A stretch of DNA of 39,063 bases from an uncultured Lachnospiraceae bacterium (GCA_910584205.1 CAJUAA010000041.1:1-39063); one strand, 5' to 3'; counted from the stretch's first letter, positions 30,818 to 38,980 are shown. The notes: a model not told the origin generated them from the letters alone. Made by a program: numbers and translations.

Positions 30818-32392
30818 CTAAAAAATTTTTGTAAAATCTTTGAATTTCCAATGAATCCGCAGGGAACCGTCCCGGCAGATGAAGACCTGCTCTACAAAAG
30901 TCTCCGCCATCTCCCTGGTCAGTACCTCAAAAGGAGCAGAAAGTTCCGGCTGCGAAGCAATCTCTTCTTCCCCGGTATCCGCACACCTGCCATCATACCG
31001 TTTCTTCCTGCACTGTTCCATCTCTGCCAGAAGAAGATTCCTCTGTCCTTCCAACGCCGCGTTTTCCTCTATAAAGGCTTCCCGTGACAACAGTCCGTCC
31101 TTATACGCCTGGTATTTTATCAGTTTCTGACCTGTCAGGCGGTTCACTTCTGTTTCATACTTAATAAGAAGCTTTTCTGTTTCTTCTGTCTTACGGGCCA
31201 AAGAGCGCTTTGAGCTTTCCGCAACCTCCCCGTCAGCTGCTACTGCCGCCATCTTTTGAAGCATGGTCAGCACGGCCGTTTCGATCCGGCTTTCTTCCAG
31301 GGTCTGAGGACAGCATCCAAATTCCTTTGTCATATTCTGAATTCCACAACGGTATGTCGCGCCTTTCTCCCCTCCGGACCGAACCCTTTTTACCCGTGAT
31401 ATGATACGGTTGCAGCCGGCACATCGAACCTTCCCCTCAAGCGGAGCTTCTTTCTCCCGATGGTAAGTTCTGCGTTTCCGGATTCTCTGATTCACCCTCT
31501 CGAATACCTCGCGGGAAACAATTGCCTCATGGGTATCCGGAACGATGATCCACTGTTCTTCGGGCACCGCACGGTCTTTCCGGCTTCCTACCGCTGTTGG
31601 TTTTACCTTTCCATATACCGTATCCCCCACATACCGCTGATCTTTCAGAATTGAATAAACAGATGCCGTTCTCCAGACACTCTTCTCATGCACGGTTTTG
31701 CAGGGGAAATGCTCTCCCCTCTGCCGCCGAAGCATCAACGGCGACAAAATCCCCTCTCTGTTCAGGATATTGGCAATGTGAGCTTTGGGAACCCCTTCAA
31801 GCGCCATACGAAAAATCCTGCGAACCACCGAAGCTGTCTCTGCGTCCGGCACCAGCTTCTGCTCCGGAGATTTCAAATAGCCATACGGCGCATACGGAGT
31901 GATAAATTTCCCCTGTCTTGCTTTCATCTGCCGTACACTGATCATTTTCTCTGAAAGATCCTTGCTGTACAGATCATACACCAGATTTTTAAACGCCGCA
32001 TCAAAAAATTCCCCGGAAAAACCTGAGACGCCGCTGTCAAATCCGTCATTTACCGAAATAAAACGGATGCCCAGGAAAGGAAACACCTGCTCCAGATAAT
32101 TGCCGACTTCTATATAATTTCGTCCGAACCGCGAAAAATCCTTTACCATTATGACAGAAACCACTCCCGCCCTTACCTGCTCCAGCATTTTCTGTACGCC
32201 CGGCCTCACAAAATTCGTTCCACTGTATCCGTCGTCGCAGTACTCAACGGTCTGACAGTCTGCAAATTCCCTGTGGCTTCTCACATAATTCTTTAGGATT
32301 TCCCGTTGGGATGTGATACTGTTGCTTTCCAAAGATTCACGGTCATCCTCGTCCGACAATCTCAAATACAGTCCGATTACATGATTTTTCAT
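30818..32392 (-). CDS. Large serine recombinase (third of three)
   Basis: A 524-aa site-specific DNA recombinase. N-terminal resolvase domain with the catalytic serine in GLYLRLSDEDDRESLESNS, DDGYSGTNFVRPG and VKDFSRFGRNYIEVGNYLEQ; Recombinase domain around YGYLKSPEQKLVPD and VPKAHIANILNREGI; zinc beta-ribbon with VRCAGCNR..CGIQNMTKEFGCC; then a coiled-coil helix region. It ends next to the sigma-factor remnant. Its ATG at 32392 overlaps the upstream recombinase stop (ATGA), so the two are coupled. Base composition is more AT-rich than the core genes to the left. SpoIVCA of B. subtilis skin belongs to the same class. Confidence 0.93.
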   Translation of the reverse strand: MKNHVIGLYLRLSDEDDRESLESNSITSQREILKNYVRSHREFADCQTVEYCDDGYSGTNFVRPGVQKMLEQVRAGVVSVIMVKDFSRFGRNYIEVGNYLEQVFPFLGIRFISVNDGFDSGVSGFSGEFFDAAFKNLVYDLYSKDLSEKMISVRQMKARQGKFITPYAPYGYLKSPEQKLVPDAETASVVRRIFRMALEGVPKAHIANILNREGILSPLMLRRQRGEHFPCKTVHEKSVWRTASVYSILKDQRYVGDTVYGKVKPTAVGSRKDRAVPEEQWIIVPDTHEAIVSREVFERVNQRIRKRRTYHREKEAPLEGKVRCAGCNRIISRVKRVRSGGEKGATYRCGIQNMTKEFGCCPQTLEESRIETAVLTMLQKMAAVAADGEVAESSKRSLARKTEETEKLLIKYETEVNRLTGQKLIKYQAYKDGLLSREAFIEENAALEGQRNLLLAEMEQCRKKRYDGRCADTGEEEIASQPELSAPFEVLTREMAETFVEQVFICRDGSLRIHWKFKDFTKIF

Positions 32393-34080
32393 GTTTCGCC
32401 ACCACATTCCTCACCATGGCCATCCGGAAAAGCGGGCGCCTTTTCATATTCATCTGTAAATGTAAAATGAATACTTACAGAATTTTCATTCAGAACCACC
32501 CTTTTCACCATGACAGCGCACATTTCTTTTGTCAGCTTCTTCGCATCCTGAAAAGGAATAAAATCACGGAGCCGCTCTGTCTCCGCCGCAGGCATCCGGC
32601 TGTTCTCCTGTATTTTTTCATATGCAGCCTGTAACCTGCTGCTTAACTCTTCCCCGTCAACCCTGTATTTGTCCCGTGTAACGGTATACTCTCTTTCTGT
32701 GACAAGGCCGTCCTTAAAGTCAGCATAAAGATCGTTCCTCTTTCTCCGCAGTTTCCGCTGCTTATCCTCCAAAGTCCGAATTTCCTCCTTCAAACCGCTG
32801 AGACAGGGACTGCTTTTAGCTGTTTCCAGTGTGTCTCCTGTTCGTGCCTTCCTGTCAATCAGAAGTTCCAGCTGCTTTTTGCAGGCCAGAAAAACAGAAT
32901 GGTGCAGTTCTGTCTCGTTAATCGCCCTGGAGGAACATCCTTTTGTCTTGATATATTTACCGGAGCAGCAGAAGCTGTAGTGAACCAGTGAACCATCTCT
33001 TCGAAAATAACCGCCATTACGGTGAACGCCGCTGCCGCATATGCCGCACCGCACCATTCCGCTTAAAATATTTTCTGTTCTCTGTCTGTAAGATCGATCC
33101 GCCACCTGCTGTTTCCTTTTCCGCCTGCTTTCCAAAACCAGTCCCTGGACTTTCTCAAAAGTCTCTCTATCTATAATTGGTTCATGGGTATTTTCAATCA
33201 GGTTCCATTCCGATTCCGGAATCACTTTGTTTTCCCTCCCTTTACAGAGAAGGCGGCTCCCTTTCCGCTCTACCATACAGCCGATATAACAGGGATTTTT
33301 CAAAATATCCGCAACCGCAGACCCGCGCCACAGGGCATGTTCTTTCCCGTCATGATGACCCTCCATGTAACGGATCTGGAGCTGTGTGGGAACCGCCATG
33401 TCATTCAGACGATGGGCGATGGAAACGGAACCCATCCCTTCCATCCGCCACCGGAAAATCATACGGATAATCTCTGCCCTTTCCGTATGCACACACAGTT
33501 TATGGCGATCCTGTTCATCCCGCACATAGCCATAGGGCGGCATCTTTCCCATGAATTTCCCGGATTTCTTTTTTATGTCGATAGCCGAACTTACCTTACG
33601 GGATATATCTTTTGCGTAAGTATCGTGCAGGACAGCTTTTAAAGGAACCAGCAGCGTGTCGCTTTCCCGGCCATGCAGACTGTCAAAATGATCGTTTACC
33701 GATATAAAACGGATACCCAGATAAGGAAATATTTTTTCCAGATAATTGCCGGTTTCCAGATAGTTCCTTCCAAAGCGTGATAAATCCTTTACTACAATAC
33801 AGTTGATCGCCCCTTTTTTCACTTCTTCCATCATATCCAAAAAAGCCGGCCTTTCAAAATTTGTACCTGTTTCTCCGTTATCAACAAAGATACGCACCAC
33901 ATTCAAATCCTGACATTTGCTGATATACTGCTCGATCACCTCGATCTGGTTCTCTATGGAATCCCCCTGTATTCCATTATCTTCCATGGAAAGCCGCGCG
34001 TAAACTGCCGTAGAATAAAGAATCTCTGACTGAGACCGTATGTTTTCTGTCTGCAAATTCTTTCTGCTTTTTCTTGCCAT
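32389..34080 (-). CDS. Large serine recombinase (second of three)
   Basis: A 563-aa serine recombinase. Catalytic serine in YSTAVYARLSMEDNG; FVDNGETGTNFERPAFLDMM replaces the commoner DDGYSGTNF; VKDLSRFGRNYLETGNYLEK follows. Recombinase domain near YGYVRDEQDRHKLCVH and VSIAHRLNDM; zinc ribbon VRCGICGSG..CCSGKYIKTKGCSS; long charged coiled coil KEEIRTLEDKQRKLRRKRND. The start at 34080 (MARKSRKNLQTEN) has GAGGGGTGAG upstream, 4 nt after the previous stop. All catalytic motifs are present, so it should be active. Confidence 0.93.
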   Translation of the reverse strand: MARKSRKNLQTENIRSQSEILYSTAVYARLSMEDNGIQGDSIENQIEVIEQYISKCQDLNVVRIFVDNGETGTNFERPAFLDMMEEVKKGAINCIVVKDLSRFGRNYLETGNYLEKIFPYLGIRFISVNDHFDSLHGRESDTLLVPLKAVLHDTYAKDISRKVSSAIDIKKKSGKFMGKMPPYGYVRDEQDRHKLCVHTERAEIIRMIFRWRMEGMGSVSIAHRLNDMAVPTQLQIRYMEGHHDGKEHALWRGSAVADILKNPCYIGCMVERKGSRLLCKGRENKVIPESEWNLIENTHEPIIDRETFEKVQGLVLESRRKRKQQVADRSYRQRTENILSGMVRCGICGSGVHRNGGYFRRDGSLVHYSFCCSGKYIKTKGCSSRAINETELHHSVFLACKKQLELLIDRKARTGDTLETAKSSPCLSGLKEEIRTLEDKQRKLRRKRNDLYADFKDGLVTEREYTVTRDKYRVDGEELSSRLQAAYEKIQENSRMPAAETERLRDFIPFQDAKKLTKEMCAVMVKRVVLNENSVSIHFTFTDEYEKAPAFPDGHGEECGGET

Positions 34081-34084
34081 AAAC

Positions 34085-35692
34085 TCACCCCTCTTTCGCA
34101 AACTCATCCCGGTATTGAAAATGAATCTCAATATGTTCCGAATCCATCACAATGATTTCTTCCACTGTCATTGCCAGAAGCCCGCGGTCCAGTTCAGAAA
34201 CAGTTCCCGTATCCTTCAGCCGTTCGATCCAGGGACTGTGAAGCCTGCTTTCTTTTACAAGTGAAGATACCTCTCTCTCCAGAGTTTCAATCGCTTCTTC
34301 CAGTTGTCTGCAGGAACTCTCGTAATCTTCTTTCATCTCAAGATATTCCCTTTTTGTTAAAAGATCCGATTTATAATCTTCATACACGGAAACCTTGAAT
34401 CTCTGATACCGGATCAGCTCCTTTCGCCGTTCCTCGAGCTGTCTGCATCTTCTCTGCACTTTCTGTTCCTGTAAGGGTAATTTTCCGATCATTTCCTGCA
34501 GTTCCTCCACTGTACTGACAAGAGAAAGGTGTGTCCGGATCATTTCCAGCACAGCTTTACTCAAAAAATCTTCCCGTATTCTGTGGCTGCTGCATACAGA
34601 CTTATCCTTTTTATTACTGGAACAGATATAATAGCAATATTCCTTTCCGGAAGACCGTATCTTTTTCCGAACCATATTTCCTCCGCAGCCACCGCAGCGC
34701 AGAAGCCCCGAAAAAAGGGGCAGCTTTGTTCCGTCAGGCGCGGTACGCGTATCACGGAGCATCAGTTTCTGCACAACCGCAAAATCCGCTTTTGGAATAA
34801 TCGATTCATGGGTATCTTCCACCCGAATCCAGTCTTCTTTCTTGATTTTTATCCGTTTCTTCACTTTATAATTCAGGGTTTTCTCCTTTCCCTGAACCAT
34901 AATGCCTGTGTAAATCTCGTTTTTCAAAATACGCTCCACTGCCGTGTGAGACCATTTTGCCTGTGGTTTCAGCTTAAAAGAAGTCTTATATCGCCAGTGC
35001 AGCAGTATTTTATACTCCATGGGGGACGGTACTCCATGTTCATTCAGATATTCCGCAATTTTCTGGTTATTGCAGCCCTTGATACGCATATCAAAAATTT
35101 CTCTGACCACTTCCGCCGCTGCCGAATCGATCACCAGTTTCCCTTTATGCTCCGGATCTCTAACATAACCGTATACGGGGAAGCTTCCTGTATAATCTCC
35201 ACGTTTCTGCCGTACCTCGATCTGACTTCTTACCTTAATGGATAGATCACGGCTGTAGCTGTCGTTCATGAGATTTTTGAAGGGCAGGATCAGATTGTCA
35301 GTCTGGCTGTCCGCATGCGCACTGTCATAGTGATCATTGATGGCAATAAACCTCACTCCCATAAAGGGGAAAATCTGCTGGATATATCTTCCTGTCTCGA
35401 TATAATTACGGCCAAAGCGGGATAAATCCTTTACGATAATACAGTTGATTTTTCCCAGCTTTACATCCTCCAGCATGGAAAGCAGCGCCGGCCGGTCAAA
35501 ATTCACTCCGCTGTACCCGTCGTCCACTTTCTCTTCACAGACCTGAATATCGCTTTTGTCTTTCAAAAACGAATAAATCAAATCTCTTTGATTCGATACG
35601 CTGTTACTCTCTGCTTTGTCCCCATCCTCTTTTGACAGGCGAATGTATAAAGCTGCCTGATATGTTTTTTCGATACCTGAATTATTGGGCAA
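34085..35692 (-). CDS. Large serine recombinase (first of three)
   Basis: A 535-aa serine recombinase, first of the operon-like trio. Catalytic serine in AALYIRLSKEDGDKAESNS; VDDGYSGVNFDRPALLSML; IVKDLSRFGRNYIETGRYIQ. Recombinase domain at YGYVRDPEHKGKLVID and NNQKIAEYLNEHGV; zinc ribbon LRCGGCGGNM..YICSSNKKDKSVCSS; coiled coil near KVQRRCRQLEERRKEL. AGGAGG lies upstream (35,705 region). The 29-nt gap to the DUF6870-like gene contains the repeat CCTGATATGTT. Each of the three proteins differs well beyond recent duplication. Confidence 0.93.
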   Translation of the reverse strand: MPNNSGIEKTYQAALYIRLSKEDGDKAESNSVSNQRDLIYSFLKDKSDIQVCEEKVDDGYSGVNFDRPALLSMLEDVKLGKINCIIVKDLSRFGRNYIETGRYIQQIFPFMGVRFIAINDHYDSAHADSQTDNLILPFKNLMNDSYSRDLSIKVRSQIEVRQKRGDYTGSFPVYGYVRDPEHKGKLVIDSAAAEVVREIFDMRIKGCNNQKIAEYLNEHGVPSPMEYKILLHWRYKTSFKLKPQAKWSHTAVERILKNEIYTGIMVQGKEKTLNYKVKKRIKIKKEDWIRVEDTHESIIPKADFAVVQKLMLRDTRTAPDGTKLPLFSGLLRCGGCGGNMVRKKIRSSGKEYCYYICSSNKKDKSVCSSHRIREDFLSKAVLEMIRTHLSLVSTVEELQEMIGKLPLQEQKVQRRCRQLEERRKELIRYQRFKVSVYEDYKSDLLTKREYLEMKEDYESSCRQLEEAIETLEREVSSLVKESRLHSPWIERLKDTGTVSELDRGLLAMTVEEIIVMDSEHIEIHFQYRDEFAKEG

Positions 35693-36002
35693 AACAAAAG
35701 ACCTCCTGATATGTTTTATAGTCAGAAAGTCATTCGGAAATATTGTGTCAGCCGTTCTGTAAGCGTGATATCGGTTTCCTCAAAAACAGACTGCACTACC
35801 ATATTTCCGCATTTACAGAGATATGGATTTTTTACTTTTTGAATAAAATCTGCAATTCTTTCTTCTTTTGGAAGCCGGCTCTCCACCACAATGTCCTGAA
35901 TATCCACAAGATCGTTTCTGTTGACCTCATCAGGATTGACGGAACGCAGCTGTTCTAAATCTACCATTGTTTTGATTGCCAATCCCTTCCACCTGATATG
36001 TT
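35656..36002. repeat. Three direct copies of CCTGATATGTT
   Basis: Identical 11-mers at 35656-35666 (within the first recombinase gene), 35705-35715 (its ribosome-site region) and 35992-36002 (upstream of the DUF6870-like gene). They may be binding sites for a regulator or for the recombinases. Confidence 0.5.
35722..35982 (-). CDS. Small DUF6870-like protein associated with the recombinases
   Basis: An 86-aa protein resembling DUF6870, small proteins found in mobile regions of Clostridia. Its middle reads DLVDIQDIVVESRLPKEERI, then ADFIQKVKNPYLCKCGNMVV and ETDITLTERLTQYF. One CxC pair (Cys-Lys-Cys) is present; no other motif. The TTG at 35982 has AGGTGG 6 nt upstream; the ATG at 35967 (MVDLEQLRSV) is the alternative. 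It precedes the three recombinase genes on the same strand and is probably co-transcribed with them. Function unknown; a recombination directionality or accessory role is only a guess. Confidence 0.65.
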   Translation of the reverse strand: MAIKTMVDLEQLRSVNPDEVNRNDLVDIQDIVVESRLPKEERIADFIQKVKNPYLCKCGNMVVQSVFEETDITLTERLTQYFRMTF

Positions 36003-36013
36003 GTACATCATAT
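35996..36013. promoter_or_regulatory. Palindromic operator-like site before the recombinase operon
   Basis: ATATGTTGTACATCATAT is a palindrome at 16 of 18 positions centred on TGTACA, 14 nt before the earliest start codon. A TATGAT -10-like box on the minus strand (36012-36007) lies within it. The rest of the 235-nt gap to 36,217 shows no gene. Confidence 0.45.
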
Positions 36014-36217
36014 GAAAAAACCGGATTGTCCTATGCCTGATCCATAAATACAGTTTTTATGAATCCTGTCATTTCGGGAAAGGTTTGTCCGAAATCGGAC
36101 AATATGTAAATACGGGCAAAGCCTTAATGAAACCGTTGACTCATAATTTTTTCCTTTACCGCCGCAACATTATTTCCCATTTAATATTTCTCCTGATTTA
36201 TTCTCAAAGTCTTCATA

Positions 36218-36721
36218 CTATTCTACCTCAACATCCCATCCATGCCCTCCTGTCAATCCATCTTTTACTCCAAAAGAAACCGTCACTGTAATCTCTGGTT
36301 CTTCCTCGTCATCCGTTGCATCAATTTCCAAATCAACACATTCACAAATCAATAGTTTTTCTAAAAAGTCAGATTCGCTCAAGGGAAGTTTAACTTCTGT
36401 AGAATCGTGCAGCATATAATAATTTTCCATTGAATTATCCAACCGGTTTTCTATATACATCTGCACAGTCTGTACAGGATTGTACTTCATCACTTCATCC
36501 AAAATTTTATCTTTTATACTTTCCAAATATTTAATTTTATCATTTATAAGTTTAATATTCTTTTCTATAAATTTTTGCGCTTTTCTTATATAACGTTTTT
36601 CATTTTCTTCGTCTTCATCAAGTTCGATGCACAGCACAACTGTTACCTTTTGATTCCAAAAAATTATTTCAGCTGTAATCTCATCAGCAGCCATCGCTTT
36701 AAAATCTTTTATATTCAGCAT
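36218..36721 (-). CDS. Unknown AT-rich gene, possible immunity protein
   Basis: A 167-aa acidic soluble protein with no signal peptide or membrane helix. It has an N-terminal beta region (AEIIFWNQKVTVVLCIELD), a central helical stretch (QKFIEKNIKLINDKIKYLES) and an acidic beta-rich end (LICECVDLEIDATDDEEEPE, then GGHGWDVEVE). The closing GHGWDVEV resembles the GHxI/V ends of some immunity-type domains such as DUF2262, but I cannot assign it. It lies 44 nt after the next small gene in a run of toxin-immunity leftovers, which is the main reason to suspect immunity. Confidence 0.6.
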   Translation of the reverse strand: MLNIKDFKAMAADEITAEIIFWNQKVTVVLCIELDEDEENEKRYIRKAQKFIEKNIKLINDKIKYLESIKDKILDEVMKYNPVQTVQMYIENRLDNSMENYYMLHDSTEVKLPLSESDFLEKLLICECVDLEIDATDDEEEPEITVTVSFGVKDGLTGGHGWDVEVE

Positions 36722-36765
36722 GATTTTCGATCCTTTCTATAACCTGTCAATAATTGTCATAAACT

Positions 36766-37062
36766 CTACTTCTCCATATAGCTTTCAGCAAGTATGACAT
36801 CGGATTCCATTTTTAAATTTGGATATTTTTCGCACAATTTATATAAGGCATCAATAAACTCTTGACTTTTAACATTATATGAAATATCTTCTATAATCTC
36901 ACTTATATAAAACATTTGCTCCTCCGTACAATCATTTAAAAAATCTATAGTTTCTAAAACATTTTCACTCAACAACATGGTTAACTCATCCCATATTTTA
37001 AGTATAACTGGGTCATCATTATTTATAAACATCCGCTCGCATAATCCATTTGTATAAATCAC
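36766..37062 (-). CDS. Probable small immunity protein
   Basis: A 98-aa, helical, acidic protein (ILKIWDELTMLLSENVLETI, FIDALYKLCEKYPNLKM). The GTG start at 37062 overlaps the stop of the RHS fragment as GTGTGA, the tight coupling typical of a toxin followed by its immunity gene; an ATG at 37032 (MFINNDDPVIL) is the alternative. No family is recognised. The matching toxin domain seems to have been deleted. Confidence 0.6.
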   Translation of the reverse strand: MIYTNGLCERMFINNDDPVILKIWDELTMLLSENVLETIDFLNDCTEEQMFYISEIIEDISYNVKSQEFIDALYKLCEKYPNLKMESDVILAESYMEK

Positions 37063-37264
37063 ACCAACTTTAACTCTTTCATACTCTGCAAATTTCCGTT
37101 CCCATAGCAGATCTGTTCCAAACGTTCCAGACAGTCATAGCGATACCGGACTTCCATCCCTCCCTGACTGCTGATCCGGCTGGTGCGCCCGAGGATATCG
37201 TACTCATAACGCATTGTCACTCCCGCGGGATCTGTGATCTCTGTGATCTTTCTGACCTGATCAG
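37059..37264 (-). pseudogene. RHS/YD-repeat core fragment
   Basis: An open frame without start codon, visibly richer in GC than its flanks. It reads VRKITEITDPAGVTMRYEYD, then ILGRTSRISSQGG, VRYRYDCLERLEQICYGNG and a short tail ending KELKLV. DPxG-x-RYEYDxxGR is the YD-repeat signature of RHS/wall-associated polymorphic toxins. Only about two repeats remain. The 5' side joins directly to the end of the Imm21-like gene, and the stop overlaps the next immunity-like gene. This is the pattern left when RHS core fragments carry successive toxin-immunity cassettes. Confidence 0.75.
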
Positions 37265-37786
37265 TTAACTTGTTTTTATGAATTTGAATAACCTAAAGCT
37301 TGAGTCCTTTATAACATATTCTTCAATCATTTTTACTCTATAATTACCTGGTAATAAATTAAATTTACAATAATTATAGTGCCATCCCTTATCAAAATCA
37401 CATGCTGGAAATAAATATAATTCCTGATCACATACTTGATATACTAATTCTGTATCACTATACTCATACTGTGGAATATCATTTATTTCTTTACTTAGCG
37501 TATCATACTCCATCTCATCGCCAATATAATTACCTACAACCAAAATTCCTCCTGTATTATCTGTAATCCAAGTACTTATTAGAATATCTTCATTAATTAT
37601 TATACATTTACCTGATCCTATGTTTAATTCACTAATATAAGCATTTATTGAACAGGCTTTTTCGTAAAAACATAGTGACCTTTCAAATTCCTTATCACTT
37701 TCCCCTTTCCATATTTTCAAAAACTTACTTTCAATTATAATATGCGGACCTCCATCGCCCTCTACCCAATTAATTTTTTTATTCAT
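37265..37786 (-). CDS. Imm21-like immunity protein
   Basis: A 173-aa protein resembling immunity family Imm21. The N terminus INWVEGDGGPHIIIESKFLK followed by IWKG, then a YEKACSINAYISELNIG segment and CIIINEDILISTW, follows the Imm21 layout (W-V-E-x-x-G-G-P-x-I-x-L, W-x-G, Y-x-x-A-C, hydrophobic strand then D/E-x-x-x-x-T-x-W). Imm21 proteins protect cells from toxins delivered by contact-dependent or RHS systems. Its ATG overlaps the stop of the upstream gene by one base (TAATG), so the pair is coupled. It ends at the RHS fragment junction. Confidence 0.6.
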   Translation of the reverse strand: MNKKINWVEGDGGPHIIIESKFLKIWKGESDKEFERSLCFYEKACSINAYISELNIGSGKCIIINEDILISTWITDNTGGILVVGNYIGDEMEYDTLSKEINDIPQYEYSDTELVYQVCDQELYLFPACDFDKGWHYNYCKFNLLPGNYRVKMIEEYVIKDSSFRLFKFIKTS

Positions 37787-38601
37787 TACAATGAGCTCTC
37801 ATCTAATCTCCAAAACTTCAATGCTCTCTTATATGCAGTTTGTGCGCGGCCTTTGGCTTTCCCTTTTAATAATTGTAACACTTTTATTGCATATTCCTTT
37901 CTCATATATATGGTCATATCTGCCATTGCTTCTTTTGTGTCCATTGTTATTCTCATTTCAGTAATCTTTTTAAAAACGTGATACATCTGCTCATATAAAG
38001 AATCGTCCATATTTGCAAACAGGTCTGTATTTTCACTTGCATAACTTATACTGTCAAGCGCAAACAAAATTGCATCTGAATAATCACCTCTTGATAATCT
38101 GCGAATCCAGGACATTTCTTTTTCAATATACCCGTCCAGCAGTTCAAGAATTAACTGAATGTCCTCTGCCTGATACGGATATCCTCTCCCATAATAAGCG
38201 AGCAAATCATATTGAATGACTTCATTGGTACCTTCAGAAAAAAAATATTCTCTTACTCCTTCTACCCCCTTCTCTACACGAAGTATCCTGGCATTTAACA
38301 ATGCTTTTTCGCTTAATTCATATTCATAATCTGTTTCGTCAAACTGTTGTTCTTTTTCTTTCAGTTTTTCAAGTCCTTTCCTGCCATCAATCCACATAAT
38401 ACTGTCCGCAGCTCTCAGACGAATATGTAATCTCTCATCATTCAAATATGGATAAATATATGGCAGATATTTTATTTTATGCGAACACCCCATTGCCATA
38501 ATGATCTCTGACTTCAATGGATGTCCTTCCAGTATACTTTTTTCAATATCTTCGTCTGTCACTCTCACAAGTCCATTAATGTCACTCAACACTTCATACA
38601 T
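37786..38601 (-). CDS. HEAT-like helical protein, probable immunity protein
   Basis: A 271-aa, mostly helical soluble protein. HEAT-like helix pairs are visible: IKYLPYIYPYLNDERLHIRL, RAADSIMWIDGRKGLEKLKE, and later EEVIQYDLLAYYGRG-like and YSDAILFALDSISYAS segments. HEAT-repeat proteins of this size are often immunity proteins in polymorphic toxin loci. It starts 6 nt after the probable toxin tail and runs into the Imm21-like gene with a one-base overlap, matching the order toxin, immunity, second immunity. Confidence 0.6.
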   Translation of the reverse strand: MYEVLSDINGLVRVTDEDIEKSILEGHPLKSEIIMAMGCSHKIKYLPYIYPYLNDERLHIRLRAADSIMWIDGRKGLEKLKEKEQQFDETDYEYELSEKALLNARILRVEKGVEGVREYFFSEGTNEVIQYDLLAYYGRGYPYQAEDIQLILELLDGYIEKEMSWIRRLSRGDYSDAILFALDSISYASENTDLFANMDDSLYEQMYHVFKKITEMRITMDTKEAMADMTIYMRKEYAIKVLQLLKGKAKGRAQTAYKRALKFWRLDESSL

Positions 38602-38607
38602 CTTTTT

Positions 38608-38958
38608 TCATCCTTTCTTTTGAGGTTTTGAGGTTTTACTACGATCAAAATCAGAAGGACTATACGATTTTTCTTCTACAATTTTTAATGTTTCTTTATC
38701 ATATCTCACAACTATCACCTCGTCAGGAGGCTCACCATATAGTATTTCATAAGCTTCAATATTTCTTCCTATCTCTTGAAAATCCTTAGAAATAGGCCTT
38801 CCAGCCGGCTTATCATCATAAATAATTCCTCCTTTTTCCGAGGCTTCTGGCATGATGGTGGGTACTTGACCATGCCCAATTAACATCTGCATATTGAAAA
38901 ACCACCTGTGTTCCTTTAATGTATTAACGACCAGGAAAACACATAAAGGAGTTCCCAC
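38608..38958 (-). CDS. Probable C-terminal toxin fragment (chimeric start)
   Basis: A 116-aa open frame. Residues 40-116 form a compact polar unit (GGIIYDDKPAGRPISKDFQE, NIEAYEILYGEPPDEVIVVR, YDKETLKIVEEKSYSPSDFD) ending in a basic tail, reminiscent of the C-terminal tips of polymorphic toxins; I cannot name the family. The first 35 residues come from the inverted-repeat region and look like chance coding, so the gene is probably a truncated toxin end joined to another sequence. The GTG at 38958 and the ATG at 38853 both lack a ribosome site. It is followed directly by immunity-type genes. Confidence 0.45.
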   Translation of the reverse strand: MGTPLCVFLVVNTLKEHRWFFNMQMLIGHGQVPTIMPEASEKGGIIYDDKPAGRPISKDFQEIGRNIEAYEILYGEPPDEVIVVRYDKETLKIVEEKSYSPSDFDRSKTSKPQKKG

Positions 38959-38980
38959 AGATGGTTTCTGTTAATACATT
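38897..38980. repeat. Nested inverted repeats at the right end
   Basis: AATGTATTAAC (38918-38928) is repeated exactly in inverted form as GTTAATACATT (38970-38980). A second pair lies beside it: AAACCACCTGTGTTCCTTT (38899-38917) against AAAGGAGTTCCCACAGATGGTTT (38946-38968), imperfect. Possibly the end of a mobile element or a leader hairpin. Confidence 0.55.
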
